Shown here: positions 52,409 to 61,871 of the stretch, piece by piece | Position numbering within the stretch: the first letter of the stretch is position 1 | Layout: the number at the start of each line of letters is the position of its first letter | NCBI GenBank assembly: GCA_043513815.1 | Contig: CP121313.1 | Coordinates: 186,001-250,000 of the forward strand | Length of the DNA: 64,000 nt | From: JANQIO01 sp043513815 | Lineage (GTDB): Bacteria > Pseudomonadota > Gammaproteobacteria > Pseudomonadales > Halieaceae | Direction: 5' to 3' | Translations under genes and position numbers: made by a program | The notes under the pieces: generated by a model | Databases searched by the model: none | Told to the model about the DNA's origin: nothing | What the model saw: only the letters and a program-made list of their open reading frames with translations

Positions 52409-53664
52409 ATGGTCAGCGAGCCAGCGGCCGCCGGGTTGTCATCGTCGGCGGTGGAATGGTTGGCGTCAGTCTGGCACTGGCGCTGGAGCGGCGGGCACCC
52501 GCGCTGCAGGTTACCCTGGTCGAGTCTTTCCCGCTGTCGGCTCCGGAAGCGGGATTTGACGCCCGCTATACACCCTCCTTTGACGCGCGTACAACGGCCC
52601 TGTCCTACGGCAGTCGCCTGATCTACAGCGGCTGGGGCCTGTGGGAATCCCTCGCCGTCCATGCCCAACCCATCGAGACCATTCACGTGTCCGAGCGGGG
52701 TCGCTTCGGCAGCACCCTGATGCAGTCTGAAGACTACGGCTGGCCGGCCCTGGGTTACGTGGTGGAGAATGCCTGGCTGGGCAACAGCCTGTTGCAGGCC
52801 CTGCTGGCCGGCCGGGTGACCACCCTGAGCCCGGTAAAGGTAGCGCGGGCAGAGACCGACGAAGCCGGTGTCAGGCTGGTCCTGGAAAACGGCGAACAGC
52901 TCGATGCTGATCTGCTGGTGGTGGCCGACGGCGCGCAATCGGGCCTGCGTGCCTCGCTGGGCATCAGCCATCGTGAACAGCGCTATGAACAGCAGGCGGT
53001 GATCGCCAACGTCGCTCATCGAATCGATCATGCCGGTCGTGCCTTCGAGCGATTTACGCCGCGCGGGCCCCTGGCAATGTTACCGCTGGCCCGGGAACCA
53101 GGGGCAACCCGCGCTCGCAGTGCCCTGGTGTGGACACAGCCGGCGGCGGAGGCGGCAGCGCTTCTCGAGTCGAGCGATGAAGAATTTTTGCGCCGCCTGC
53201 AACGGGCGTTTGGTTATCGACTCGGTCGCCTGGAACAGGTAGGCCAGCGTCACAGCTATCCGCTGGCGCTGGTGGAAGCGGAGGAGCAGGTGCGCAGCGG
53301 GGTGGTGATCATGGGCAATGCGGCACACGCACTGCACCCGGTGGCGGGTCAGGGTTTCAACCTGGCGCTGCGGGATGTGGCGCGTCTCGCGGGTTGCCTG
53401 GCGGAGGCCTGCGCGCGCGATGTTTCGCCAGGCGACCTGGCGGTATTGCAGGGCTATCGCGACGCCCAGGCCGCCGATCAGGCCCAGACCACTGCCTTCA
53501 GCGACCGCCTGCCCGACCTGTTTATGCAGCCCGACGCCGCAGTGTCCGCCCTGCGGGACCTGGGCCTGTTTGCCCTGGACATGACGCCCGGTTTGAAGCG
53601 GGAATTTGTGCGTCGCACGGCAGGCGTGGCCGCCAGCACGGAGTATCGCGATGTCCGCCCCTGA
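52405..53664 (+). CDS. ubiH: 2-Octaprenyl-6-methoxyphenyl hydroxylase UbiH
   Basis: FAD monooxygenase of ubiquinone synthesis, 419 residues. FAD site VVIVGGGMVGVSLALAL, DG motif LLVVADGAQSGLRASLG, and third motif VVIMGNAAHALHPVAGQGFNLALRDV are all present. GTG start overlaps the ygfB stop. Assignment to UbiH rather than another family member rests on order (ubiH before ubiI) and overall similarity. The end overlaps ubiI by 14 bases. Confidence 0.92.
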   Translation: MNGQRASGRRVVIVGGGMVGVSLALALERRAPALQVTLVESFPLSAPEAGFDARYTPSFDARTTALSYGSRLIYSGWGLWESLAVHAQPIETIHVSERGRFGSTLMQSEDYGWPALGYVVENAWLGNSLLQALLAGRVTTLSPVKVARAETDEAGVRLVLENGEQLDADLLVVADGAQSGLRASLGISHREQRYEQQAVIANVAHRIDHAGRAFERFTPRGPLAMLPLAREPGATRARSALVWTQPAAEAAALLESSDEEFLRRLQRAFGYRLGRLEQVGQRHSYPLALVEAEEQVRSGVVIMGNAAHALHPVAGQGFNLALRDVARLAGCLAEACARDVSPGDLAVLQGYRDAQAADQAQTTAFSDRLPDLFMQPDAAVSALRDLGLFALDMTPGLKREFVRRTAGVAASTEYRDVRP

Positions 53665-54874
53665 CTATGATGTGATTGTGGTGGGCGGCGGTATCGCCGG
53701 CGCTGCCCTGGCCCGCGCACTGAAGGATGCCGGTCTGCGCCTGGCCCTGGTAGAAGCCAGGCCACTGGACACGGCGGGGCTTGCAAATCTGGCGCCGGTG
53801 ACGGGCATCGCCGATGTTGATTCCCGCGTCAGCGCCATCACCCCGGCTTCCCAGCGCCTGCTCGAATCCCTGGGCGCCTGGGAAGCCCTGGCTGCCAGCC
53901 GGCTGTGTCCGTACCAGTTCATGTCAGTCTGGGATGCCGACGGCACCGGCCAGGTGGATTTCAGGGCCAGCGACGTCGATGCCCCCCACCTGGGGCACAT
54001 TATTGAGAATAGCCTGCTGACCGGGGCATTGCTGGAAGGGCTGGAGCGACAGCCCGGAACGTCCCTGATCAGCCCGGCCCGGGTGGCTGACCTGGATCTT
54101 TCCGACGAGGGCCGGGTGGTGCTGGAGTTTGAGGGCGGCGATGCGCTGTCTGCCTCGCTGGTGGTGGCTGCCGACGGTGCCCTGTCGCGGCTGCGCGAGC
54201 TGGGCGGCTTCCGGACCCGGGAGTGGGACTATGGCCACAGTGCCCTGGTGACCACCGTCAGCACCGAGCGCCCCCATCAAGCCTGCGCCTACCAGCGCTT
54301 TCTCGCCACCGGGCCACTGGCATTTTTACCGTTGCCGCACTTCGATGGCCGCCACTGCTGCTCTATTGTGTGGTCGGCAGAAACCGAACGTGCCGAGGCC
54401 CTGATGGCGCTGGACGAAGCGGCATTCAATGCCGAACTCGGCGCCGCACTGGAGCATCGCCTGGGCCAGGTCACGGCTTCATCGCCGCGCCTGTCTTTCC
54501 CGCTGCGCCAGCGCCACGCGACCGACTATGTCAAACCCGGCCTGGCACTGGTGGGCGATGCCGCCCACACCATTCACCCCTTAGCGGGGCAGGGTATCAA
54601 CCTTGGCCTGCAGGATGTGGCCGTGCTGGCAGACGAGCTGAGCGCAGCTTCGCGGCGCGGTGGCAATCCCGGAGACCTGGACCTGTTGTTGCGCTACCAG
54701 CGGCGTCGCAAGGGCGAGAACCTTTTGATGATGGCCGCCATGGACGGATTCAAGCGCCTGTTCGGTGACCGCAAGTTGCCGGTGCGCTGGTTACGCAATA
54801 CCGGCATGCACTGGGTGGATCGCTCCGGCCCCCTCAAGCAGCAACTCATGCGCCACGCCATGGGCGTTCGCTGA
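53651..54874 (+). CDS. ubiI: Ubiquinone-synthesis FAD hydroxylase (UbiI/VisC family)
   Basis: Second FAD monooxygenase, 407 residues. VIVVGGGIAGAALARAL, SRVSAITPASQRLLESLGAWEAL, VVAADGALSRLRE and LVGDAAHTIHPLAGQGINLGLQDV are the family motifs. UbiI acts on C5 of the ring in E. coli; VisC-type paralogues exist, so the exact position is inferred. ATG 53651 gives the proper N-terminus and overlaps ubiH, so the two are coupled. Confidence 0.9.
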   Translation: MSAPDYDVIVVGGGIAGAALARALKDAGLRLALVEARPLDTAGLANLAPVTGIADVDSRVSAITPASQRLLESLGAWEALAASRLCPYQFMSVWDADGTGQVDFRASDVDAPHLGHIIENSLLTGALLEGLERQPGTSLISPARVADLDLSDEGRVVLEFEGGDALSASLVVAADGALSRLRELGGFRTREWDYGHSALVTTVSTERPHQACAYQRFLATGPLAFLPLPHFDGRHCCSIVWSAETERAEALMALDEAAFNAELGAALEHRLGQVTASSPRLSFPLRQRHATDYVKPGLALVGDAAHTIHPLAGQGINLGLQDVAVLADELSAASRRGGNPGDLDLLLRYQRRRKGENLLMMAAMDGFKRLFGDRKLPVRWLRNTGMHWVDRSGPLKQQLMRHAMGVR

Positions 54875-54946
54875 TTTCTCGCATTGTATTTACCCGGGCA
54901 GCGGGTAGAATTCCGCCATCTCACGCCGTCTGAACAGGAGCGCTCC

Positions 54947-55339
54947 ATGAGCCACACCCCCGCTGAACTCAAGTACGCCAGCAGCCATGAATGGGCTCGG
55001 CTCGAGGAAGACGGTACCGTCACCGTCGGCATTTCTGACCACGCCCAGGATGCGCTGGGCGATGTGGTGTTTGTCGAGCTGCCCGAGTTGGGCGCGACCC
55101 TTGCTGCCGGCGACGAGGCAGGCGTGGTGGAGTCGGTCAAGGCCGCCTCTGACATCTACGCCCCGGTGGGCGGCGAGGTGGTGGCTATCAACGAGGCCCT
55201 CGAAGACGCGCCGGAAACCGTGAACACCGACCCCTACAACGATGGCTGGTTTTATCGCCTGCAGGTCGATGACAGCTCGGAGCTGGGCAAGCTGCTGTCC
55301 GCTGAAGACTACGACGCCCACTGCGCCGACGAAGCCTGA
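54947..55339 (+). CDS. gcvH: Glycine cleavage system H protein
   Basis: Lipoyl carrier of glycine cleavage, 130 residues. The lipoylated lysine is in VESVKAASDIYAPVGGEVV (about residue 65). It starts MSHTPAELKYASSHEW; VFVELPELG and NTDPYNDGWFYRLQ are typical. AGGAG precedes ATG 54947. No gcvT or gcvP is nearby, so the rest of the system is elsewhere. The next gene starts directly after its stop. Confidence 0.97.
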   Translation: MSHTPAELKYASSHEWARLEEDGTVTVGISDHAQDALGDVVFVELPELGATLAAGDEAGVVESVKAASDIYAPVGGEVVAINEALEDAPETVNTDPYNDGWFYRLQVDDSSELGKLLSAEDYDAHCADEA

Positions 55340-56554
55340 GTGCAAAATTTCCCTGAGCTCCGGTTGCGTCCCGGCGCAGACCGCAGGCTCAGGCAGGGCC
55401 ACTGCTGGATTTTCAGCAACGAAATAGACAACCAGCATTCGCCGCTCGGTGACTTCAGCGCGGGCGATGCCGTTAATGTCGTTGCTGCCGGCGGGCAAAT
55501 CCTGGCCTCTGCCTATATGGAACCGAATTCACTGATCTGTGCGCGGGTGGTTGATCGTGCGCCTGATCAGCGCTTTACCACCGATCTCCTGAGCCAGCGT
55601 ATCGATTCGGCGCTCGCGTTGCGTGAGCGCTACTATGCTGGCGGCTGTTATCGCCTCCTCTACGGTGACAGCGATGGCGTATCGGGGATTGTGGTCGATC
55701 GCTACGCCGATTATCTGGTGGTGCAGCTCAATACGGCGGGTGCCGAATGTTATCGCGATGCCCTGGTCGAGGCCCTGGTCGCGAGCCTGTCCCCGGCCGG
55801 CATCCTGCTCAGGGCAGACAGTCGCAGCCGGCAGGAGCAGGGACTCTCCAGTCATATTGAGGTCGTGCAGGGTGAGGTGCCGGACCGGCTACCGCTGGAG
55901 GAAAACGGCGTAAAGTTCCTGGCACCGGTACAACAGGGCCAGAAAACCGGCTGGTTCTACGACCATCGTGAAAATCGTGCCCGCTTCAGTCAGCAGTGTC
56001 GCGGCCGCAGGGTGCTGGATGTGTACAGCTACATTGGCGGTTGGGGCGTACAGGCCGCCGCGGCCGGCGCCAGCGAGGTGCATTGCGTGGACAACTCGGC
56101 CCCGGCCCTGGAACTGGTCACCGAGAATGCGGCGCTCAACGGTGTGGCAGAGCGTGTCAGCGTTCACGCCGGCAGGGCTGACCAGGTGATGCGTGAACTG
56201 GCGGAAGCCGGCGAGCTGTTTGACGCCATTGTGCTGGACCCCCCGGCCTTCATCCAGCGCAAGCGCGACCTCGGCAAGGGGCGCAAGGCCTATCGGCGCA
56301 TCAATGAGCTGGCACTGGCGCTGCTGGCACCCGGGGGTTTGCTGGTGTCGGCCTCCTGTTCCATGCATCTGTCGGAGCCGGATCTGGTGTCTGCCGTTTC
56401 CCAGGCTGGCGTCCGCACTGACCGTGCGCTGCGACTGACCTACCAGGGGGGACAGGGTGCAGACCATCCGGTACATCCCGCCATCCCCGAAACCCGCTAC
56501 CTGAAAGCCCTGTTTGCCGAGGCAGCCGCTGGCCCGGCTACCCCCGCAGGCTGA
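55340..56554 (+). CDS. rlmI: Class I rRNA (cytosine-C5)-methyltransferase, RlmI-like
   Basis: 404 residues: N-terminal PUA domain (about 5-80, LRPGADRRLRQGHCWIFSNEI), then an EEHEE region and a Rossmann methyltransferase (SAM motif VLDVYSYIGGWGVQAAAAGA, acidic loop VHCVDNSAPAL, motif IV VLDPPAFI, and a late SASCSMHL with the catalytic cysteine). RlmI methylates C1962 of 23S rRNA in E. coli. GTG start is immediately after the gcvH stop; the 3' end overlaps the convergent HAD gene by 17 bases. Confidence 0.88.
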   Translation: MQNFPELRLRPGADRRLRQGHCWIFSNEIDNQHSPLGDFSAGDAVNVVAAGGQILASAYMEPNSLICARVVDRAPDQRFTTDLLSQRIDSALALRERYYAGGCYRLLYGDSDGVSGIVVDRYADYLVVQLNTAGAECYRDALVEALVASLSPAGILLRADSRSRQEQGLSSHIEVVQGEVPDRLPLEENGVKFLAPVQQGQKTGWFYDHRENRARFSQQCRGRRVLDVYSYIGGWGVQAAAAGASEVHCVDNSAPALELVTENAALNGVAERVSVHAGRADQVMRELAEAGELFDAIVLDPPAFIQRKRDLGKGRKAYRRINELALALLAPGGLLVSASCSMHLSEPDLVSAVSQAGVRTDRALRLTYQGGQGADHPVHPAIPETRYLKALFAEAAAGPATPAG

Positions 56555-57194
56555 TAATCTCCCAGCCGCGTGCAGTGGCGTGCTGTCGCAGGCGTTCATC
56601 CGGGTCCACCGCCACGGCTTTTTCCACCACCTCCAGCAGCGGAATGTCATTGTGTGAGTCCGAGTAGAAGCTGCTGCCCGGCAGCTCCATGCCGCTCTCC
56701 TGGAGCCAGGCTTCCAGCGCCACCACCTTGCCTTCGGCGTAGGTCGGGGTGCCCTGCGGCTCGCCGGTGTAGTGGCCGTCACGGATTTCCACATCGCAGG
56801 CCAGCAGGTGCTCAACGCCCAGCCGTTGCGCGATCGGTCCGGTAATGAAGCGGTTGGTGGCAGTGATGATCATCAGGGTGTCGCCACGCGCCCGGTGCTG
56901 CGCGATCAACTCCAGACCAGCAGGCAGGACCATCGGCTCTACTTTCTCCGCCATGAACTGGCGATGCCAGCCCGCTGCCTGCTCTAGCGAGTGACCGGCG
57001 ATCGGCGCCAGGGCATGGCGCAGATAGGCTTCAATATCCAGCGCGCCGTCCAGGTAGTCGTGGTAAAAGGCGTCATTGCGTTGCCCAAAACTGTCGGCGT
57101 CGACCAGGCCAAGTTCGCAGGCGAATTCGCCCCAGGCGTGGTCGCTGTCGCCGGCCAACAGGGTGTTGTCGAGGTCGAATATCGCTAGTGCCAC
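56538..57194 (-). CDS. HAD-IB family phosphatase (SerB-like)
   Basis: 218 residues. HAD motif I is LAIFDLDNTLLAGDSD; motif II threonine in LMIITATNRFITG; the late motif FYSDSHNDIPLLEVV. It has the helical cap typical of HAD-IB enzymes. Its relatives include phosphoserine-phosphatase-like enzymes; the substrate is not known. GTG 57194 has GGAG seven bases upstream; no ATG fits. It is divergent from rppH, as in Pseudomonas. Confidence 0.88.
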   Translation of the reverse strand: MALAIFDLDNTLLAGDSDHAWGEFACELGLVDADSFGQRNDAFYHDYLDGALDIEAYLRHALAPIAGHSLEQAAGWHRQFMAEKVEPMVLPAGLELIAQHRARGDTLMIITATNRFITGPIAQRLGVEHLLACDVEIRDGHYTGEPQGTPTYAEGKVVALEAWLQESGMELPGSSFYSDSHNDIPLLEVVEKAVAVDPDERLRQHATARGWEIISLRG

Positions 57195-57305
57195 AGTCTG
57201 GCTCCGGGCTTGGGGGCCGAGAGCATAGCCAGTTCCCGGCAAATTGTCGCCTCAGCGGAAAGTGTGGAACAATACTCGGCCCAATTGGAACGGGTCTGGG
57301 ATTTC

Positions 57306-57800
57306 GTGATTGATGCTGAGGGTTTCCGCGCAAACGTCGGGATTATCCTGGCGAACGACCAGGGGCGCCTGCTATGGGCGCGCCGGGTCGGGCAGGACGC
57401 CTGGCAGTTTCCCCAGGGCGGGATCGCCCAGGGCGAGTCGCCCGAGGATGCCCTTTACCGCGAGCTCATGGAGGAGGTTGGCCTGGGCGAGGATGCGGTT
57501 CGGGTAATGGGCTGCACGCGCGGCTGGCTGCGCTATCGCCTGCCGAAGCGCTATATCCGCAAAGGCCAGAAACCGCTGTGTATCGGCCAGAAACAGAAGT
57601 GGTTCCTGCTGCACATGCTGGCCGATGATGACGCGGTCAGTGTCGACCACCACCCCAAGCCCGAGTTCGACCACTGGCGCTGGGTGTCCTACTGGTACCC
57701 GCTGACCCAGGTGATTGCTTTCAAGCGAGAGGTCTACCGCAGTGCCCTGAAGGAGCTGGCATCACCCTGTGCCCGCATCAGCAGCGGGGGGCGACGCTAA
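57306..57800 (+). CDS. rppH: RNA pyrophosphohydrolase RppH
   Basis: Nudix enzyme that removes pyrophosphate from mRNA 5' ends and starts decay, 164 residues. It starts MIDAEGFRANVGIIL from GTG 57306, the classic N-terminus; the Nudix box is GGIAQGESPEDALYRELMEEVGL. WQFPQGG and QKWFLL are further signatures. The frame is open upstream but those residues do not fit. It is three bases before ptsP. Confidence 0.96.
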   Translation: MIDAEGFRANVGIILANDQGRLLWARRVGQDAWQFPQGGIAQGESPEDALYRELMEEVGLGEDAVRVMGCTRGWLRYRLPKRYIRKGQKPLCIGQKQKWFLLHMLADDDAVSVDHHPKPEFDHWRWVSYWYPLTQVIAFKREVYRSALKELASPCARISSGGRR

Positions 57801-57803
57801 GCG

Positions 57804-60074
57804 ATGCTGGATATGCTTCGCGCCATCGTCCAGGAGGTCAACACGGCCGAGGACCTGGATGCGGCCCTGAACATCATCGTGCGCCGGGTGCGAGATGCCA
57901 TGGGCACTGAGGTCTGCTCGGTGTACATGCGCGACTCCAAATCCGATCACCTGGTGCTGCGCGCCACCGAAGGCCTCAACAAGTCGGGTATCGGCAAGGC
58001 CAGCCTGGAGGAGGGCCAGGGCCTGGTAGGCCAGGTCGCCGAGCGGGAAGAGCCCGTCAATCTCGAAGATGCTGTAGCGCATCCCAGTTTCCAGCCCATT
58101 CCCGGTATCGGAGAAGAGCCCTTCAGCGCCTTTCTCGGAGTGCCCATTATTCACCACCGGGAAGTGTTGGGGGTGCTGGTTGTGCAGCAGACCCAGCGAC
58201 GCCGCTTCGATGAGAGTGAGGAAGCTTTCCTCATCACCATGTCCGCACAGCTTGCCGGGGTGGTGGCCCATGCCCTGGTCACCGGCTCGGTACACACCGG
58301 CGAGGGCGCTGCCGAGGCGGCGGTTTTTCGCGGCGTGGCGGGCGCGCCGGGCATCGCCATCGGCCGCGCGCACATCGTTTCACCGGAGGCAGACCTGTAC
58401 GCGGTGCCGCAACGCAAGGCCGAGGATCGCAAGGCGGAGCTGCGCGCCTTCAAGACCGCACTCACCGCCGTGCGCGCCGATATTGAACAGGTGGCTGACC
58501 AGCTCAGCAGCGAACTCAACCCGGAAGACCACGCGCTGTTCGACGTCTACCTGCGCATTCTTGATGACGCCACCATAGGTGCCGAAGTGGCCTCGCGCAT
58601 CAAGGCCGGCGAATGGGCCCAGGGCTCGCTGAGCGAGGTCATGATAGAGCACATCCAGCATTTCGAGCGCATGGAGCAGAGCTACCTGCGAGAACGGGCG
58701 GTGGATGTGAAAGACCTGGGTACCCGGGTGCTGGCCTACCTGCAGGAGGCCGACAAGGAAGTCCGCACATTCCCGCCGGCCACCATTCTGGTGGGGGAAG
58801 AACTGACGGCTTCCGTGCTCGGTGAAATTCCCCGTGAGCACCTGGCGGGCATCATCTCGGTGCGCGGCTCCGGGAACTCTCATGTGGCCATCCTCGCCCG
58901 CGCCATGGGGGTCCCCACCGTCATGGGCGCTATCGATCTTCCCTATACCCGGCTGCAGGACCGGGAGCTGATTATCGATGGTTACAACGGCGAGGTGCAC
59001 CTCAACCCCAGCGAGGAATTCCGCGCCCGTTTCGAAGACCTGGTCGCCGAAGATATGGCCATGTCGAAGGATCTCGAGGCGCTCCGCGATGTGCCCTGCG
59101 AGACCCTCGACCACAAGCGCATGCCCCTGTGGGTCAATACCGGCCTGATGGCAGATGTGGCGCGCTCCCTCGACCAGGGTGCCGAGGGCGTGGGGCTTTA
59201 CCGTACGGAAGTGCCGTTCCTGCTGCGGGAGCGCTTCCCCAGTGAGGAGGAACAGCGGCAGATTTACCGCAATCAGCTGGAGGCCTTCGCACCCAAGCCG
59301 GTCACCATGCGCACCCTGGACATCGGCGGCGACAAGTCACTGCCCTATTTCCCCATCGAGGAGGACAACCCCTTTCTCGGCTGGCGCGGCATTCGCGTGA
59401 CCCTGGACCACCCGGAGATTTTCCTGGTGCAGACTCGCGCCATGCTCAAGGCCAGCGAGGGGCTTGGCAACCTGCGCATCATGTTGCCCATGATCAGCAA
59501 TATTGCGGAACTGGAAGAGGCCCAGGAATTTATTCGCCGCGCCCATCGGGAGTTGCTTGAGGAAGGTGCCGATATCGACCTGCCGCCTATCGGCGTCATG
59601 GTGGAGGTGCCCTCCGCCGTCTATCAGGCCCGGGCGCTGGCGCGACGCGCCGACTTCCTGTCGGTGGGTACCAATGATCTGACCCAGTACCTGCTGGCGG
59701 TCGATCGTAACAATGCGCGGGTGGCCGATCTCTATCATGCCTATCACCCGGCGGTGCTGCAGGCTCTGGCCGCAGTGGCCGAGGCGGCGCACGCTGAAGA
59801 AACCCCGGTCAGTATCTGCGGTGAACTCGCTGGCGACCCCAGTGCCGCTATTCTGCTGCTGGCCATGGGCTATGACGTCCTGTCCATGAACGCCACCAAC
59901 CTGACCCGGGTGAAGCAGGCCATGCGCCATGTCACCTCGGTCGATGCCGCTGAATTACTCAGTGACATCATCACCCTCGAGAGTGCCGAAGCAGTGCAGT
60001 TGCAGCTTGAGAATTTCCTGGTGGAAAAGGGCCTCGCGGGATTTATCCACGCCCGGCTTGGAACCCCGGGCTAA
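57804..60074 (+). CDS. ptsP: Nitrogen PTS enzyme I (EI-Ntr, PtsP)
   Basis: 756 residues: N-terminal GAF domain (about 1-165), then PEP-utilising N-terminal, phosphohistidine and barrel domains. The active histidine is in GSGNSHVAILARAMGVPTVMG; LYRTEVPFLLRERFPSEEEQ, RTLDIGGDKSLPYF and DFLSVGTNDLTQYLLAVDRNN are conserved EI motifs; the C-terminus has ISICGELAGD-like VSICGELAGD. It phosphorylates NPr in a regulatory, non-sugar phosphorelay. It is the second gene of rppH-ptsP. Confidence 0.97.
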   Translation: MLDMLRAIVQEVNTAEDLDAALNIIVRRVRDAMGTEVCSVYMRDSKSDHLVLRATEGLNKSGIGKASLEEGQGLVGQVAEREEPVNLEDAVAHPSFQPIPGIGEEPFSAFLGVPIIHHREVLGVLVVQQTQRRRFDESEEAFLITMSAQLAGVVAHALVTGSVHTGEGAAEAAVFRGVAGAPGIAIGRAHIVSPEADLYAVPQRKAEDRKAELRAFKTALTAVRADIEQVADQLSSELNPEDHALFDVYLRILDDATIGAEVASRIKAGEWAQGSLSEVMIEHIQHFERMEQSYLRERAVDVKDLGTRVLAYLQEADKEVRTFPPATILVGEELTASVLGEIPREHLAGIISVRGSGNSHVAILARAMGVPTVMGAIDLPYTRLQDRELIIDGYNGEVHLNPSEEFRARFEDLVAEDMAMSKDLEALRDVPCETLDHKRMPLWVNTGLMADVARSLDQGAEGVGLYRTEVPFLLRERFPSEEEQRQIYRNQLEAFAPKPVTMRTLDIGGDKSLPYFPIEEDNPFLGWRGIRVTLDHPEIFLVQTRAMLKASEGLGNLRIMLPMISNIAELEEAQEFIRRAHRELLEEGADIDLPPIGVMVEVPSAVYQARALARRADFLSVGTNDLTQYLLAVDRNNARVADLYHAYHPAVLQALAAVAEAAHAEETPVSICGELAGDPSAAILLLAMGYDVLSMNATNLTRVKQAMRHVTSVDAAELLSDIITLESAEAVQLQLENFLVEKGLAGFIHARLGTPG

Positions 60075-60077
60075 GTA

Positions 60078-60171
60078 GCGCAGGTCGGGCCGCGCAGGTC
60101 GGGCCGCGCAGGTCGGGCCGCGCAGGTCGGGCCGCGCAGGTCGGGCCGCGCAGGTCGGGCCGCGCAGCTAG
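60078..60171. repeat. 14-bp tandem repeat, six copies plus a partial, after ptsP
   Basis: Unit GCGCAGGTCGGGCC at 60078, 60092, 60106, 60120, 60134 and 60148, identical throughout, with a truncated seventh unit from 60162. It fills the gap between the convergent ends of ptsP and the TANGO2 gene, starting three bases after the ptsP stop. Confidence 0.95.
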
Positions 60172-60177
60172 CGACCG

Positions 60178-60945
60178 TCAGGCTGGTGATAGCGAAAAGG
60201 TGTGTTCTCGCATCTCGCCGGCTTTGCCGCCGGCATGGTAATCCCGTTCGCACACTTCCACACGGCCGCTACTGTGCACCGCCAGGGTGGTGGTGGCCCG
60301 GGTGCCATACTCGGGCAGGGCAATGAACTGTGGGGACAGGGCGCGCTCCAGCTCGCGATCGACGCCGGTATCGGGCAACTCTTCGTCCGGCGCCATGCTA
60401 CGGTCATTGACGGCGCTGGCCAGGGTGTCGTGATCGAGATCGCCGGCCAGCGCGGCCGCAAGTCGGGTCTCTGCGCGGCGCTGCTTGGGCCAGCCGGAAT
60501 CCAGCAGGCCGTTGCTGATGCTGTGTATGCCCGGTGCCAGCTCGCGCACCCGCCCTTCGATATTGGACAGGTAGAAAACACTCTGCCCGTCACCCACCAG
60601 TAGGTTAAAGCCGGCGTAGCGCGCTCCCGACTCACAGATGGCCTGCAGGTAAGCGGCCGGTGAGGCCGACCCGGTGAGGAAGTCCAGGGTCAGCATGCCT
60701 CGCGAGCGTGCCGCTACCGGTGCGGGGTCGGGGCCGCGATAGTTGGTGATGGCGGCGAAGCGCCCGCCCCGGGTAATACCCATCCAGGTGCCGCCGGCCT
60801 GAAGGTCACGGCCTGCCAGCAGCTGCGGGTGATCCTGCCAGAAATGCAGGCCGCGGGTCGGGCGCTGGTAGTATTCATCGCGGTTGGCGGCGACCACCAG
60901 CGGCAGCGCTTGGTGGGCCCGGTAGGCAAGTGTAATCAGGCACAT
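60178..60945 (-). CDS. NRDE/TANGO2 family protein
   Basis: 255 residues starting MCLITLAYRAHQALPLVVAANRDEYYQRPTR, with the family NRDE motif. Other family stretches are GGTWMGITRGGRFAAITNYR and LLVGDGQSVFYLSN. The eukaryotic relative TANGO2 has been linked to lipid and heme handling; the bacterial role is unknown. The N-terminal cysteine resembles that of Ntn hydrolases. ATG 60945 is chosen because Cys2 is conserved; the frame is open to 61026. Confidence 0.9.
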   Translation of the reverse strand: MCLITLAYRAHQALPLVVAANRDEYYQRPTRGLHFWQDHPQLLAGRDLQAGGTWMGITRGGRFAAITNYRGPDPAPVAARSRGMLTLDFLTGSASPAAYLQAICESGARYAGFNLLVGDGQSVFYLSNIEGRVRELAPGIHSISNGLLDSGWPKQRRAETRLAAALAGDLDHDTLASAVNDRSMAPDEELPDTGVDRELERALSPQFIALPEYGTRATTTLAVHSSGRVEVCERDYHAGGKAGEMREHTFSLSPA

Positions 60946-60979
60946 GTGGCTATCAAGGTTCGGTTTGTCGACGCACTGT

Positions 60980-61008
60980 TTGTAAAAGGCACTGGGGCTG
61001 ACTGATAA
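60980..61008 (+). promoter_or_regulatory. Candidate promoter of lgt-thyA-folA
   Basis: TTGTAA (60980-60985), 17-base spacer, TGATAA (61003-61008), about 35 bases before the lgt start. Confidence 0.4.
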
Positions 61009-61046
61009 TACACTGGTTCGTTTCAACGGAAGACGACCCCGCTGCC

Positions 61047-61868
61047 ATGCTCCCCTATCCAGAGATTGACCCGGTTGCCATTGCCCTCGGACCGGTCAAG
61101 GTGCATTGGTATGGGCTTACCTACCTTGCAGGCCTGGCCTTTTCCTGGTGGTTAGGCCACAGCCGCGCGAAAAAACCCTGGACCCCTCTAAAGCCTGGCC
61201 AGGTTGATGACCTGATTTTCTATTCCGCCCTGGGGGTAGTGCTGGGGGGACGTACCGGGTACATCCTGTTTTATGGTCTGGAGCGGCTGCTCGAAGACCC
61301 GCTCTACGCGCTGCGAGTCTGGGAGGGCGGTATGTCTTTCCACGGCGGTATGCTCGGCGTGATACTCGCCAATTATTTTTATGCCCGCCACCTGAAGGTG
61401 AATTTCGCCGACCTGCTGGATTTTGTTGCCCCCCTGGTGCCGGTGGGCCTGGGTCTGGGCAGGCTGGGCAACTTTATCGGCCAGGAGCTGTGGGGCAGGC
61501 CTACTGATGTGGCCTGGGCGATGGTGTTCCCTCGCGACCCCCTGGCCCTGCCGCGCCATCCCAGCCAGCTCTACCAGGCCTTGCTGGAGGGGCTGGTGCT
61601 ATTCCTGATCCTGTACTGGTTTTCTCGCAAGCCGCGGCCGCGTTTGGCGGTCGGTGGCGTCTTCGTGCTGGGCTATGGCTGCTTCCGCTTTCTGGTGGAG
61701 TTCGTGCGAGAGCCGGATGCCCACATCACCACGTTGGTGTTTGGGTGGATGACCCGCGGCCAGCTTTTGTGCTTGCCGATGATCGCTTTCGGACTGTTTC
61801 TTTTATATAACGCCTATATCGCACGCCATAAAGTGTTTGGCGAGCGCGCCAGGCCTGACCACGGATAG
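61047..61868 (+). CDS. lgt: Prolipoprotein diacylglyceryl transferase
   Basis: Inner-membrane enzyme that adds diacylglycerol to the lipobox cysteine of prolipoproteins, 273 residues, about seven spans. It starts MLPYPEIDPVAIALGPVKVHWYGLTYLAG; SFHGGMLGVI holds the essential histidine; the signature GRLGNFIGQELWGRPTDVAW and the late arginine-rich FRFLVEFVREPD are intact. GGAAG precedes the ATG. It is followed by thyA three bases after its stop. Confidence 0.97.
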   Translation: MLPYPEIDPVAIALGPVKVHWYGLTYLAGLAFSWWLGHSRAKKPWTPLKPGQVDDLIFYSALGVVLGGRTGYILFYGLERLLEDPLYALRVWEGGMSFHGGMLGVILANYFYARHLKVNFADLLDFVAPLVPVGLGLGRLGNFIGQELWGRPTDVAWAMVFPRDPLALPRHPSQLYQALLEGLVLFLILYWFSRKPRPRLAVGGVFVLGYGCFRFLVEFVREPDAHITTLVFGWMTRGQLLCLPMIAFGLFLLYNAYIARHKVFGERARPDHG

Positions 61869-61871
61869 ACC

